In this document: piece by piece, positions 1 through 6,428 of the stretch
Numbering within the stretch: position 1 is the stretch's first letter
How the letters are laid out: every line of letters begins with the position of its first letter
Made by a program: the position numbers and the translations under genes
The notes under the pieces: model-generated
Seen by the model: the letters and a program-made list of their open reading frames with translations, nothing else
Database searches by the model: none
Told to the model about the DNA's origin: nothing
NCBI GenBank assembly: GCA_005884745.1
Contig: VAZU01000322.1
Coordinates: 1-8,202, forward strand
Length of the DNA: 8,202 nucleotides
Source of the DNA: Alphaproteobacteria bacterium
Lineage (GTDB): Bacteria; Pseudomonadota; Alphaproteobacteria; Rhizobiales; Xanthobacteraceae
Direction: 5' to 3'

Positions 1-22
1 TAACCCCCATATAAAGGAGAAA

Positions 23-103
23 ATGGCGGCGTGGATCCTCGACAACCTGAAAAATCTGACGCTGGAATATCTGCGCCGGGAAGAGATGGAAATGGCGCGG
101 TGA
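23..103 (+). CDS. Putative 26-residue small protein
   Basis: An ATG at 23 opens 26 codons ending in TGA at 101-103. AAGGAG at 14-19 lies just upstream, a near-perfect Shine-Dalgarno although the spacing (3 nt) is short. The peptide starts MAAWILDNLK and ends in a charged stretch with RREEMEMAR; hydrophobic residues recur every three to four positions, which suits a short amphipathic helix. The AT-rich lead (ATATAAAGGAGAAA) stands out from the GC-rich surroundings and looks like a translation initiation region. A TAA at 1-3 may end an upstream + gene, which cannot be checked here. I recognise no family. It could also be a leader peptide or a chance ORF. Confidence 0.5.
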   Translation: MAAWILDNLKNLTLEYLRREEMEMAR

Positions 104-180
104 GGGCCGGTGCGCCGCGCTACTGCGCCATCATCGTTCCTCCGCGGGCCGGAGGCCGGATCGCGCGAGGCAGACGCGGG

Positions 181-215
181 GTTCCGGGCTTCGCCGCACT
201 CCATCCGGGCTACGA
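181..215. repeat. REP-like palindromic intergenic element
   Basis: The minus strand here reads GTAGCCCGGATGGAG, then GCGGCGAAGCCCGGA. This resembles the 'tagcccggatggagcgaagcg' type of short interspersed repeat that is common between genes in Bradyrhizobium and other proteobacteria. The dyad is imperfect (TCCGGGC arms). It lies just downstream of the DUF883 gene stop, the usual place for such elements, and may act as a weak terminator or mRNA stabiliser. The assignment is from memory of the element, not from a search. Confidence 0.45.
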
Positions 216-233
216 GGGCACCGGCACGACAGC

Positions 234-536
234 TCAATCGCGGCGGAAGAACATCATCCCGAACAGGAAGCCGGCCGCGACTGCAAGCGAGATCGCGGTA
301 AACGGCTGCCGCTCGATCGAGGTCTTGAGCGCATCCCCGAGGGAGGAAGACGCGTCGCGAGCCTGATCGATAGCGTCCATGCCCGCCTCCGCGGCCTCGG
401 CGCTCTTCGAACGGAGGGTGTCGGCGGCCCGATCGACGGCTTTCGCCATGCCGGAGCGGACGTTTTCCACGGTCTCGTCGGCTTTGTCCTTGGCGGTGCT
501 GGAGGCTTCCTTCAGTCTTCCGGATAGGTCTGACAT
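234..536 (-). CDS. DUF883/YqjD-ElaB-like membrane-anchored protein
   Basis: This 100-residue protein has the DUF883 layout. A long polar, Ala/Asp/Lys-rich helical region (about residues 5-75, likely coiled coil) is followed by one C-terminal membrane helix (about 80-97, AISLAVAAGFLFGMMFF) and a terminal RRD. The SIERQPFTAI segment just before the helix matches the family's 'ExPxxa' entry to the membrane span. In E. coli the relatives YqjD and ElaB are C-tail-anchored inner-membrane proteins that bind ribosomes in stationary phase or stress; that role is family knowledge only. The ATG at 536 is kept because the family-like N-terminus follows directly, although no strong Shine-Dalgarno is visible. 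It lies downstream of the NusA-like gene on the same strand with 241 bp between them, so it probably has its own promoter. Confidence 0.8.
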   Translation of the reverse strand: MSDLSGRLKEASSTAKDKADETVENVRSGMAKAVDRAADTLRSKSAEAAEAGMDAIDQARDASSSLGDALKTSIERQPFTAISLAVAAGFLFGMMFFRRD

Positions 537-777
537 GGCGGTCTCGACAGGTTGGAGTTGGCGGCAAATCTAAAATTCACGGATGCGCAGCCCGGTCCTC
601 AAGGTTGTCGGTTCATCCTGCAAACATGCCGAAGGTCGATTTGGTTCCGCGTTAATCGCGGCGAACCCCTCGTGAGGCTTCTGCGGACGCGATTACCCGC
701 ACCGCAATGCAGCGCCGGGGGATGAAGCTGAATGATCCACCCCGGCGGGTCCCCGGACGCGATCGCGTATAGGTGCG
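537..777. other. Gene-free spacer with short palindrome
   Basis: This 241-bp spacer between two minus-strand genes has no convincing ORF. It contains a perfect 12-bp palindrome ACGCGATCGCGT at 757-768, immediately after the NusA-like stop. The 10-mer CGGACGCGAT occurs at 684-693 and again at 754-763. No T-run follows the palindrome, so it is not a standard intrinsic terminator. The promoter of the DUF883 gene should lie here, but I could not pick one with confidence. Confidence 0.4.
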
Positions 778-1179
778 TTAACTCGATTGTTTCGTTGGTT
801 GCGCCGCGGCTTCGTCGATCCAGCCGACCTTGACCCGCGCCTTGATGATCATGGCCCCGCATTCTTCGCGGGACAGCCCGAACCCAGCGAGCACGCCCGC
901 GTGGGTCGTGGACGTGTCGCCCATGGGCTCGATCCAGCCGTGGAGATCGTCAACGGCGCATCCGGCGAGCTCTTCCAGGGTTTTGATGCCGTTCTCGCCC
1001 AAGGCGACCAGCATCGGCGCGGTGACGCCCGGAATATCTTTGAGCGCATCCTCGACGCCGAGCGCCCTGCGCTTGGCTTCGAGCCCGGCTTGGTGGTTGG
1101 GCTCGGGCGCGGGCTCGTGACGCGCGGCCGTCTTCGGAGCCTGCGCGGGTTTGGCGGCGCTTCGCAGCCAGGAGAACAT
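778..1179 (-). CDS. Orphan NusA C-terminal (helix-hairpin-helix) domain protein
   Basis: This 133-residue protein has a short N-terminus (MFSWLRSAAK) and a Pro/Ala-rich linker to about residue 30. One folded domain follows (about 34-123). It contains DIPGVTAPMLVALGENGIKT, a helix-hairpin-helix core, then LAGCAVDDLHGWIE and LSREECGAMIIKARVKVGWI. This closely resembles the C-terminal acidic-repeat part of alphaproteobacterial NusA, where the same phrases (GENGIKTLEDLA, CATDDL.GW, ARVKAGWI) occur. Full NusA is about 500 residues with an N-terminal RNAP-binding domain, S1 and two KH domains; all are absent here, so this is not nusA itself. In NusA this region contacts RNAP alpha-CTD or phage N or masks the KH domains. 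A role as a decoy or accessory contact of the transcription machinery is inference. The ATG at 1179 is the only sensible start; its ribosome site is weak (GGGCGGG). Confidence 0.75.
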   Translation of the reverse strand: MFSWLRSAAKPAQAPKTAARHEPAPEPNHQAGLEAKRRALGVEDALKDIPGVTAPMLVALGENGIKTLEELAGCAVDDLHGWIEPMGDTSTTHAGVLAGFGLSREECGAMIIKARVKVGWIDEAAAQPTKQSS

Positions 1180-1299
1180 GTCCCGCCCATCTCATCTCGT
1201 TGTCGCCCCGGAGCCATCGGCCCCGGCGTGGTTCGGCGGGCGGGGTTTCATTCCTGCCGGCCGCTCGTACCACCGCAGTCTCAAGGGGGTCTTAGCGCG

Positions 1300-1410
1300 C
1301 TAGATCGCCAGCGTGAGCAAAGCAATTCCAGTGACCGCCGCCAACCACGTCATCCACTCGACGGCGTCGAAGCCGAGCAATCGACCGTCCTGCCAAACGT
1401 ACGCCGACAT
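1300..1410 (-). CDS. 36-residue single-span membrane miniprotein
   Basis: Reading the minus strand from ATG at 1410 gives 36 residues and a TAG at 1300-1302. The start MSAYVWQDGRLLGFDAVEW is followed by a hydrophobic stretch MTWLAAVTGIALLTLAI that reaches the C-terminus and is long enough for one membrane helix. GGGGAG lies 7 nt upstream of the ATG, a strong ribosome site for this genome. The gene sits 107 bp after the dehydrogenase stop and 120 bp before the NusA-like start, on the same strand. It may share a transcript with either. No family is recognised. The combination of ribosome site, soluble N-terminus and terminal membrane helix makes it a better candidate than the longer overlapping ORFs in this gap. 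Confidence 0.6.
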   Translation of the reverse strand: MSAYVWQDGRLLGFDAVEWMTWLAAVTGIALLTLAI

Positions 1411-1517
1411 GATTCCGCTCCCCGAAACGTCGAGCCGACACTAGCGTTTCTGCGCCCGGCTGGGAGCAAAATTCAGCGGACTGCCGACAGATTCCGGCTC
1501 GCTGTGGCCGCGAGGCA

Positions 1518-2780
1518 TCACTTCGCTTCATCGGGCGAGTCGGGGGGTTCGCCGGAGCACGCAGGGTTCTTGGGCTGCCGCGAACGGCCCGGCCGGCCGC
1601 GGAGCTTCGACCCCTTTTTGGATTTGACCCGGCCGACGTGGCGGGCCAGGACCTCGAACAGAGCCTCGACGGCCTCGGTGGTGTTGGCTGGCTTGGTGTC
1701 CTCCAACGCCTCGACCATTCCAGCGACGCCGCCCAGGGCTGCCGCCGTAAAAGCCTTGGTGCCGAGCTTGCCCCCGAGGTCCGCGGTCCGGGTTGCCGGA
1801 TCTTTCAGAAGCGCATCGACCGACCGGTCGATCGTGTCCGCCGCCCGGGCGAAGCGCCTATCATCGCGCCGGCGCCCCATCCAATCGAGCAGCATCGCGG
1901 CTGACAACACCAGCGAGACCGGATTGGCCAAATCCCGTCCGGCAATGTCCGGCGCGGAACCGTGCTGCGCCTGCGCCATGCAGTGCGCATCGCCGGCATT
2001 GATCGAGCCGGCAAGCCCGAGGCTGCCCGACAGCTCTGCGGCCTCGTCGGAAAGAATGTCGCCGAACATGTTTGTCGTGACGATCACGTCGAAACGCCGG
2101 GCATCGCGCACCAGCAGTGCCGCCGTGGAATCGATGAGTTGCTCCTCATAGGCCACATCCGGATGTTCCCGGGCGAGCTTGCGCACTTCGCGCAGGAACA
2201 GCCCCTCCGAGACCTTGAGAACGTTGCGCTTGTGCACGGCCGTAACTTTGCGTCGGCGGCTGCCGGCGAGCTCGAACGCCGCGGCGGCAATGCGCCGCGA
2301 ACCCGCCGCCGTTATCTTCCGCACCGAAAGCGCGAGATCGGGGGTCGGCATGAACTCTCCCGACCCGAGGTGCATGTTGCGGTCGGCATAAAAACCCTCG
2401 GTGTTCTCTCGCACGATGACGAGGTCCATCGGCGTGCGGCCGTAATGGGCAAGGCCGTCACGCGATCGGCTGGGTCGAATGTTGACGTAAAGATCCAGCG
2501 CAATCCTCAATTCGGCCGAAACATTGATGCCGCCCTCGGCACGCCCGGGATAATCGGAATGGGAGACGGGGCCGAGCAGGAGGCCGTCCGCCGCACGGCA
2601 GCGCTCGAGCACCGCGGCCGGGAAGGTGGTCCCGCCGGTCTTGAGACGGACAAGCCCGATCTCGTGGGTCTCGAACTCGAGGCCGAGCCCCAGGTCACGG
2701 TTCACGAGTCCGAGCACTTCGACTGCCGCGGCGGAAATTTCCGGGCCGATGCCGTCGCCCGGCAATACGACGATGCGCAC
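1518..2780 (-). CDS. Isocitrate/isopropylmalate dehydrogenase family protein, with basic C-terminal tail
   Basis: This is a 420-residue beta-decarboxylating dehydrogenase that oxidises a 2-hydroxy-dicarboxylate with NAD(P). The nucleotide-fold start RIVVLPGDGIGPE is at residues 2-14. Substrate arginines are likely R92, R102 and R124. R124 lies in VIVRENTEGFY, which resembles isocitrate/tartrate dehydrogenases more than LeuB. K184 (VHKRN) and D217 (LIDS) are the catalytic pair. The signature TTNMFGDILSDEAAEL (235-250) supplies metal-binding D241 and D245, and HGSAPDIAG (273-281) is the cofactor loop. I chose the GTG at 2780 because GAGGGGGAC precedes it and homology begins at once; an in-frame ATG at 2891 adds 37 residues unlike the family. 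The core normally ends near residue 350, so the last 60-70 residues are extra, with a Lys/Arg/Gly/Pro-rich end. The exact substrate (isopropylmalate, isocitrate, tartrate, homoisocitrate) cannot be told. Confidence 0.85.
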   Translation of the reverse strand: MRIVVLPGDGIGPEISAAAVEVLGLVNRDLGLGLEFETHEIGLVRLKTGGTTFPAAVLERCRAADGLLLGPVSHSDYPGRAEGGINVSAELRIALDLYVNIRPSRSRDGLAHYGRTPMDLVIVRENTEGFYADRNMHLGSGEFMPTPDLALSVRKITAAGSRRIAAAAFELAGSRRRKVTAVHKRNVLKVSEGLFLREVRKLAREHPDVAYEEQLIDSTAALLVRDARRFDVIVTTNMFGDILSDEAAELSGSLGLAGSINAGDAHCMAQAQHGSAPDIAGRDLANPVSLVLSAAMLLDWMGRRRDDRRFARAADTIDRSVDALLKDPATRTADLGGKLGTKAFTAAALGGVAGMVEALEDTKPANTTEAVEALFEVLARHVGRVKSKKGSKLRGRPGRSRQPKNPACSGEPPDSPDEAK

Positions 2781-3014
2781 GGCGGTCCCCCTCGCCTGGC
2801 GGCGCCATGCGGCGCCTGCGGTTTCGGTCCCATGGCCGATCGGGCCGAGCCCCGCATCGGTTCCAGCATTGGCGAACCGACGGGGCCGCAAAGGTTGGCT
2901 CGGCCATGGCTCATTTCACAACCGATCATGATACCATTCGCAAGTGCCCCGAGAAGAAGCACGGCCAGGCGCATCAGGATCGGCAGAACCAGAACCGCCG
3001 CGTGCTCCCTTGGC

Positions 3015-3046
3015 AAAAAAAATCCGCCCGGGCGGAGCCGGGCGGA
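3015..3046 (-). terminator. Intrinsic terminator of the DUF1236 gene
   Basis: On the minus strand TCCGCCCGG (3046-3038) pairs perfectly with CCGGGCGGA (3031-3023) around a 6-nt loop and is followed by eight T residues (3022-3015). It starts 16 nt after the stop of the DUF1236 gene, which is the ideal position. It should insulate that gene from the dehydrogenase downstream. Confidence 0.92.
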
Positions 3047-3062
3047 GGACTCGATTCCGGCG

Positions 3063-3860
3063 TTAGACCGGAATGATCGCCACGATGCGGAACGTCTCCG
3101 GGTCGATGATCAGGATCTCGTCGCGCACGATGATGAATCTGTAGCTGCGATACTGCGGGACGATCTCCACGACCTCGGGCGGCAGTACCACGAGCCTGAT
3201 GTGCCGCGGAATCACGGTTCCGACCGAGATCGAGAAGTCCACCTTGTCCACGCGCGCACTCGACTCCTTCACGACGACGTCGTGGACCTTGGTTCGCTGC
3301 TCTTGCGAGAGCTGAACCGACCCGGAACTGGACGTCGAGGCCGCGCCGGACGTCGTGCCCTTGCTGCTCGTACCCGGCTGGGTCTGCGTTGACGGCTTCT
3401 GCTGGCCGGTGGTCGGCTGCCCGGTCTGCGCGCCGCCCTTCTCCTGGGCCATGCCGGGCTTGCTTTTCTCGGCACCCTTCGGGCCTTTCGCCTTCTCACC
3501 GGCCTGGGTCGGGCGCTGCTCCTTGCCTTCGACGCCCTTCTTCTCGGTGGCTTCCTTGCCCTGGGCCATGCCGGGCTGCTTGCCCTGCTGGGCCTTGGGG
3601 CCCTGCGCCTTCTCGTTAGCCTGGCTGGAGCGTTGCTCCTTGCCCTCGGCGCCCTTCTTCTCGGCGCCCTGGGCCATGCCGGGCTTTGCGCCCTTCTGCT
3701 CGGAGGCAGCGCCCTTCTGGCTCGAACCCTGGCTTTGGCTCGTCTGGCCCGAACCCGAGCTGGCGCCGCTCTCGGTCGTCTTGCCGGTTTGTGCACCTGC
3801 GAAGGTCGCGCCTGCAATCAGCGCCGCCGCCGCAGTCGTGACCCATAATGCGGTCCTCAT
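3063..3860 (-). CDS. Secreted low-complexity repeat protein with DUF1236 domain
   Basis: This is a 265-residue exported protein. Residues 1-23 form a signal peptide (MRTALW, then a hydrophobic Ala-rich core, cleavage after AGA). Residues 24-183 are low complexity: Ser/Gly/Gln/Thr-rich flanks around tandem repeats of about 36-39 residues built on KPGMAQ, EKKGxEGKEQR, QAxEKAxGPK. Residues 184-265 match DUF1236: LSQEQRTKVHDVV, then IPRHIRLVVLPPEVVEIVPQ and a YRFIIVRDEILIIDPETFRI end. The family is common in Rhizobiales and of unknown function; a periplasmic or cell-surface place is inferred. The ATG at 3860 is chosen over an in-frame upstream start because AAGGAG (3874-3869) lies 8 nt before it and the signal peptide begins there. 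A possible EcfG stress promoter lies upstream and a strong terminator follows. Confidence 0.88.
   Translation of the reverse strand: MRTALWVTTAAAALIAGATFAGAQTGKTTESGASSGSGQTSQSQGSSQKGAASEQKGAKPGMAQGAEKKGAEGKEQRSSQANEKAQGPKAQQGKQPGMAQGKEATEKKGVEGKEQRPTQAGEKAKGPKGAEKSKPGMAQEKGGAQTGQPTTGQQKPSTQTQPGTSSKGTTSGAASTSSSGSVQLSQEQRTKVHDVVVKESSARVDKVDFSISVGTVIPRHIRLVVLPPEVVEIVPQYRSYRFIIVRDEILIIDPETFRIVAIIPV
3440..3690 (-). repeat. Tandem coding repeats in the DUF1236 gene
   Basis: The + strand string CTGGGCCATGCCGGGCT recurs with its ATG at 3451, 3568 and 3676, giving periods of 117 and 108 nt (39 and 36 codons). Each unit encodes PGMAQ, then EKKG-EGKEQR, then EKA-GPK; the last unit breaks off after PGMAQEKGG. 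Similarity holds at DNA level, so the array can probably expand and contract by slippage or recombination. Confidence 0.85.
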
Positions 3861-3914
3861 GCGAACTTCTCCTTCCTGTTGATGACTCCCCGTGCCCTCG
3901 TGTTTGCCGGACAC

Positions 3915-3940
3915 AACCCGCTACGCGCGCCTTTTGTTCC
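3915..3940 (-). promoter_or_regulatory. Possible EcfG (general stress sigma) promoter
   Basis: On the minus strand GGAAC (3940-3936) is followed after 17 nt by GGTT (3918-3915). The EcfG consensus of alphaproteobacteria is GGAAC-N16-17-cGTT, so the -35 is exact and the -10 has one mismatch. Predicted transcription would start near 3908, leaving about 48 nt of leader before the DUF1236 start at 3860, a normal length. It is a single short match and could be chance. Confidence 0.4.
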
Positions 3941-4083
3941 GAACCGTCTGGTGCCCGATCTGCGAACATGAACGGATATTCAGCACGGTGGCGGCATTCA
4001 CCCCCGCAGGAACGAACCAGCGCGGCCGCGATTTTTTCAACACCGGGGCATGCCGCACTGGCAAACGGAAGGTTCATACGAGC

Positions 4084-4335
4084 ATGGGCGATTTTCCCAT
4101 CGAGCCCGAGCTTCAGGTGCGCGTAGGTGCCGGACGCACGTTGCGGTCGATCGACGAAGCCGCCGAGTTCGCCCGCAGCCTCGCCAAGGAACGCAACAGC
4201 CGGGAGTGGGACGGCGTGCTGTACCGGCTCGAGGCGGTGCGCACCCGGGAGGATGCGCGCGATGCGGCGAATGCGCTCCGCGCGCTGCTGGAAGCCGAAG
4301 ATCTCCTGGTCATGCAGACCGATCAGCCACGCTGA
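4084..4335 (+). CDS. Small DUF982-like protein
   Basis: This 83-residue soluble protein begins MGDFPIEPELQVRVGAGR. The pattern resembles the DUF982 family of Rhizobiales: a beta strand with VRVGAGRTLRSI, then a DEAAEFARSL helix, a tryptophan turn (REWDGVLYRLEAV), and a terminal helix (DARDAANALRALLEAE) leading to a short hydrophobic end. DUF982 has no known function. The ATG at 4084 is preferred to the far upstream in-frame start at 3892 because homology begins here and GGAAGG (4067-4072) lies 11 nt upstream. The gene is divergent from the DUF1236 gene and converges on the exporter, overlapping its end by 13 nt. Confidence 0.65.
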   Translation: MGDFPIEPELQVRVGAGRTLRSIDEAAEFARSLAKERNSREWDGVLYRLEAVRTREDARDAANALRALLEAEDLLVMQTDQPR

Positions 4336-4338
4336 TCG
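4320..4338. repeat. Inverted repeat spanning two convergent stop codons
   Basis: CGATCAG (4320-4326) and CTGATCG (4332-4338) form a 7-bp stem with a 5-nt loop. The stem includes both stop codons: TGA of the + gene at 4333-4335 and TGA of the minus gene at 4325-4323. There is no T-run on either side, so at best it is a weak two-way terminator. Confidence 0.45.
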
Positions 4339-5844
4339 TCGCCCCGCCGGTGCGCGGCCGCCACGGTGCGCCGCAACGGCAGTTCGGGCAGAAAAAAGCT
4401 CAGCACGAATGCGAACGCCGCAATGAGCGCGGCAATGAGAAAGACGAGGTGCAGCGCGCTCGAGAATGCGTCGATGGTATCGGCGCGGAGCCGGGCCGGA
4501 ACCTGGCGCATCGTCGACGGCGAGGCGAGCGTCGCGGCGGCGGCGGCCGGGAGCATGTGCGTCAGCTGATGATAAAACGCGTTGGCAAAGATCGCCCCGA
4601 ACAGCGCGACGCCCACCGCGCCGCCGATCGAGCGGAACAGGACCGCGCCCGAGGTGGCAACGCCCAGGTGCTCGTGATCGACCCCGTTCTGCACCGCCAG
4701 AACCAGGACCTGCATGACCATGCCCAAGCCGATGCCGAGCACGAGCGCGCACAGCACGATGTGCCCGGTGCCGGCATCGGCGGGAGTGCGCCAAAGCAGC
4801 AGCAGCCCCGCCGTCATCAGCGCCGTTCCGGCAATCGGGAACGGCCGATAGCGGCCGAACCGGCTGATTACTTGGCCGCATCATCGGCGCAAGCTGCAGG
4901 CCGGAGCTGGTCGGACTGGCGGAGCGCACCACCTGCAGATACAGCGGAAGATAGGTCACCGATCCGAACAGCGCCAAGCCGACGATGAATCCGATGGCGC
5001 AGGAGACGACGAAGATCGGGTTTGCGAACAACGATGGCGGCAGGATCGGCTCACGTGCGTTCGCTTCCGCTACCGCGAACGCTGCCGTCAGAACCGGAGC
5101 GAGCGCAAACAGCCCAAGCATCGGCACGGAAGTCCACGCCAATGTCGTTCCACCGAGGCTCGTCACCAGGACGATCGAGCCCAGCGCCCCCGCGAGCAAA
5201 GCGGCGCCGGCGTAGTCGATCGCATGCCTGTGGCGGCGGCCGGCACGCAGAGGGAAAGCGCCGCCGATGACCGCCACGGCCAATATCCCGAGCGGCAGGT
5301 TGATGTAAAAGATCCATCGCCAGGTCAGCTGGTCGACGAAGAAGCCGCCGAGCAGCGGTCCGATCAGGGTCGCGAACCCCCATACCGCTCCGAACAGACC
5401 CTGGTAGCGGCCGCGATCGCGCGGCGGAATCAGGTCGCCGACCGCGGCGATGACCGTAACCATCAGGCCTCCGCCGCCGACGCCCTGCACGAAGCGGAAG
5501 CCGATGAGCTCGGCCATGGTCCGGCTCATCCCGCAGAACGCCGATCCGGCCAGGAACACCACGATCGCCGTTTGCAGGACGATCTTGCGGCCGTAGAGAT
5601 CGCCGAGCTTGCCGTAGATCGGAGTGACGATGGTCGAAGCGAGGAGATACGAGGTCACGACCCAGGAGAGGTGCGACAGTCCTCCCAGCTCGCCGACGAT
5701 GGTCGGCAGCGCGGTCGAGACGATGGTCTGATCGAGCGCGGCGAGCAGCAGCACCAGCATCAATGCCGCGAGCACCGGACGCGCCGGGGCCGGCGGCGCC
5801 GCTGCGCCCGTGACTTGCGGCTCGTTCACACTCACGTCGCGCAT
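4323..5844 (-). pseudogene. MFS multidrug exporter (DHA2/EmrB type), broken by a 29-nt deletion
   Basis: The N-terminal part (5844-4879, 322 residues) has the DHA2 marks: LDQTIVSTALPTI in helix 1, GKLGDLYGRKIVL (motif A), RFVQGVGGGGLM, GPLLGGFF (motif C) and WRWIFYINLPLG. It stops making sense after LQLAPMM. The family then continues in another frame from 4877 (GQVISRFGRYRPFPIAGTAL) to the stop at 4323, 184 residues with four or more membrane spans. Relatives have about ten residues (like GGLLVTSIVS) between MM and GQ; here a single base stands in their place, a net loss of 29 nt that shifts the frame. Restored length would be about 516 residues, typical for the 14-helix exporters of drugs or organic compounds. 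An upstream TTG at 5871 is possible; the ATG at 5844 fits the family better. As written the product would lack its last helices, so it is probably inactive unless this is an assembly error. Confidence 0.85.
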
Positions 5845-6051
5845 TCTAGGAGCGGGCTGGAGTGACGCCAAACACGCCGGATGTCCTCCTCGTTGGCGTC
5901 GGCTGGCACGGCCGTGAGTCGGCAGCTTGGACTTGGGTCGATCGCCTGCGGCACCTGCGCGGCATCGGACTGCCGCTGTCGGCGTCGCGAACAGGAGGCG
6001 CTCGCATCAAGAACGGACCCGGAACCGAGCCGGCCGGTGTTCCGCTGGAGG

Positions 6052-6080
6052 AAAGGGGTGTTCCTCCCGGTGAACACCCC
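6052..6080. repeat. Hairpin repeat, copy 1
   Basis: GGGGTGTTC (6055-6063) pairs perfectly with GAACACCCC (6072-6080) around the 8-nt loop CTCCCGGT. With the preceding AAA it carries the 12-mer AAAGGGGTGTTC that recurs at 6178. No T-run follows on either strand, so it is not a standard terminator. It could be a small interspersed repeat or a protein-binding site. Confidence 0.6.
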
Positions 6081-6175
6081 CTGACGCCATGCGGCCGATC
6101 CGTCGCGTTGCGCTCGACCCAGATCGATACCCAGCGTGAGCGCTTGCGCCCTCGAGATGGTCGGGTGGCTGCGAA

Positions 6176-6194
6176 GCAAAGGGGTGTTCTTTGC
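6176..6194. repeat. Hairpin repeat, copy 2
   Basis: The 12-mer AAAGGGGTGTTC recurs at 6178-6189, 126 bp after copy 1 and in the same orientation. Here a different stem forms: GCAAAG (6176-6181) with CTTTGC (6189-6194) around GGGTGTT. The shared core with different pairing suggests two ends or two decayed members of one interspersed repeat family. Confidence 0.5.
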
Positions 6195-6428
6195 GGGGTG
6201 CATCGCGTCGAGGCGAAACGCGCGCGGCTGTCGTCGAGCTCGACCCGGTGATCAGGACCGCCGGGCGGCGCGCATCTCGCCGGCGAACGGCAGACGTTCC
6301 TGCCGCGCGCAAATTTCTTGACCAAGACCGCGAAGGCTCTATTGCTTCGATACCGCCGATCAACGCTGGCGCCTGTAGCCGCCGACGGCGGGCAATGGGA
6401 TCTCCACGAAGGCTTCGGGGATCAACCA

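Larger units (their letters stand above)
5845..6428. other. Gene-free divergent spacer with repeats
   Basis: This 584-bp stretch separates the divergent exporter and YkoP-like genes. ORFs up to about 170 codons exist in several frames, but their products are Arg/Ser/Pro-rich, differ between frames equally, and show no family pattern. I see two related hairpins (described separately) and no transposase or RNA gene. The promoters of both flanking genes should lie here. Confidence 0.5.

Noticed and set aside
1426..1450. Possible EcfG promoter (GAAAC-N16-CGTT) upstream of the 36-residue gene
   Set aside because: The -35 has a mismatch in a nearly invariant base, and the predicted start site would fall on the Shine-Dalgarno.
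1292..1531. 79-codon minus-strand ORF between the dehydrogenase and the NusA-like gene
   Set aside because: Its composition is Arg/Gly-rich with no pattern, and the 36-residue ORF in another frame has a far better ribosome site and a membrane helix.
787..2151. 454-codon ORF on the + strand, and the 476-codon ORF at 1962-3392
   Set aside because: Both lie opposite the dehydrogenase and NusA-like genes, which have clear family motifs; their own products are low complexity and match nothing.
2702..3016. Minus-strand ORF with a hydrophobic N-terminus and a cysteine that could be a lipobox (MRLAVLLLGAL...IGC)
   Set aside because: It overlaps the start of the dehydrogenase out of frame, its end is low complexity, and no convincing ribosome site precedes it.
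4009..4034. GGAAC on the + strand upstream of the DUF982-like gene
   Set aside because: No GTT occurs 16-18 nt downstream, so the -10 half of an EcfG promoter is missing.
3616..4878. Continuation of the exporter reading frame for more than 400 codons past the deletion, giving a 751-residue ORF
   Set aside because: The product after residue 331 is Arg/Pro/Gly-rich with no family pattern and runs antisense or out of frame through three real genes; long open frames are common in GC-rich DNA.
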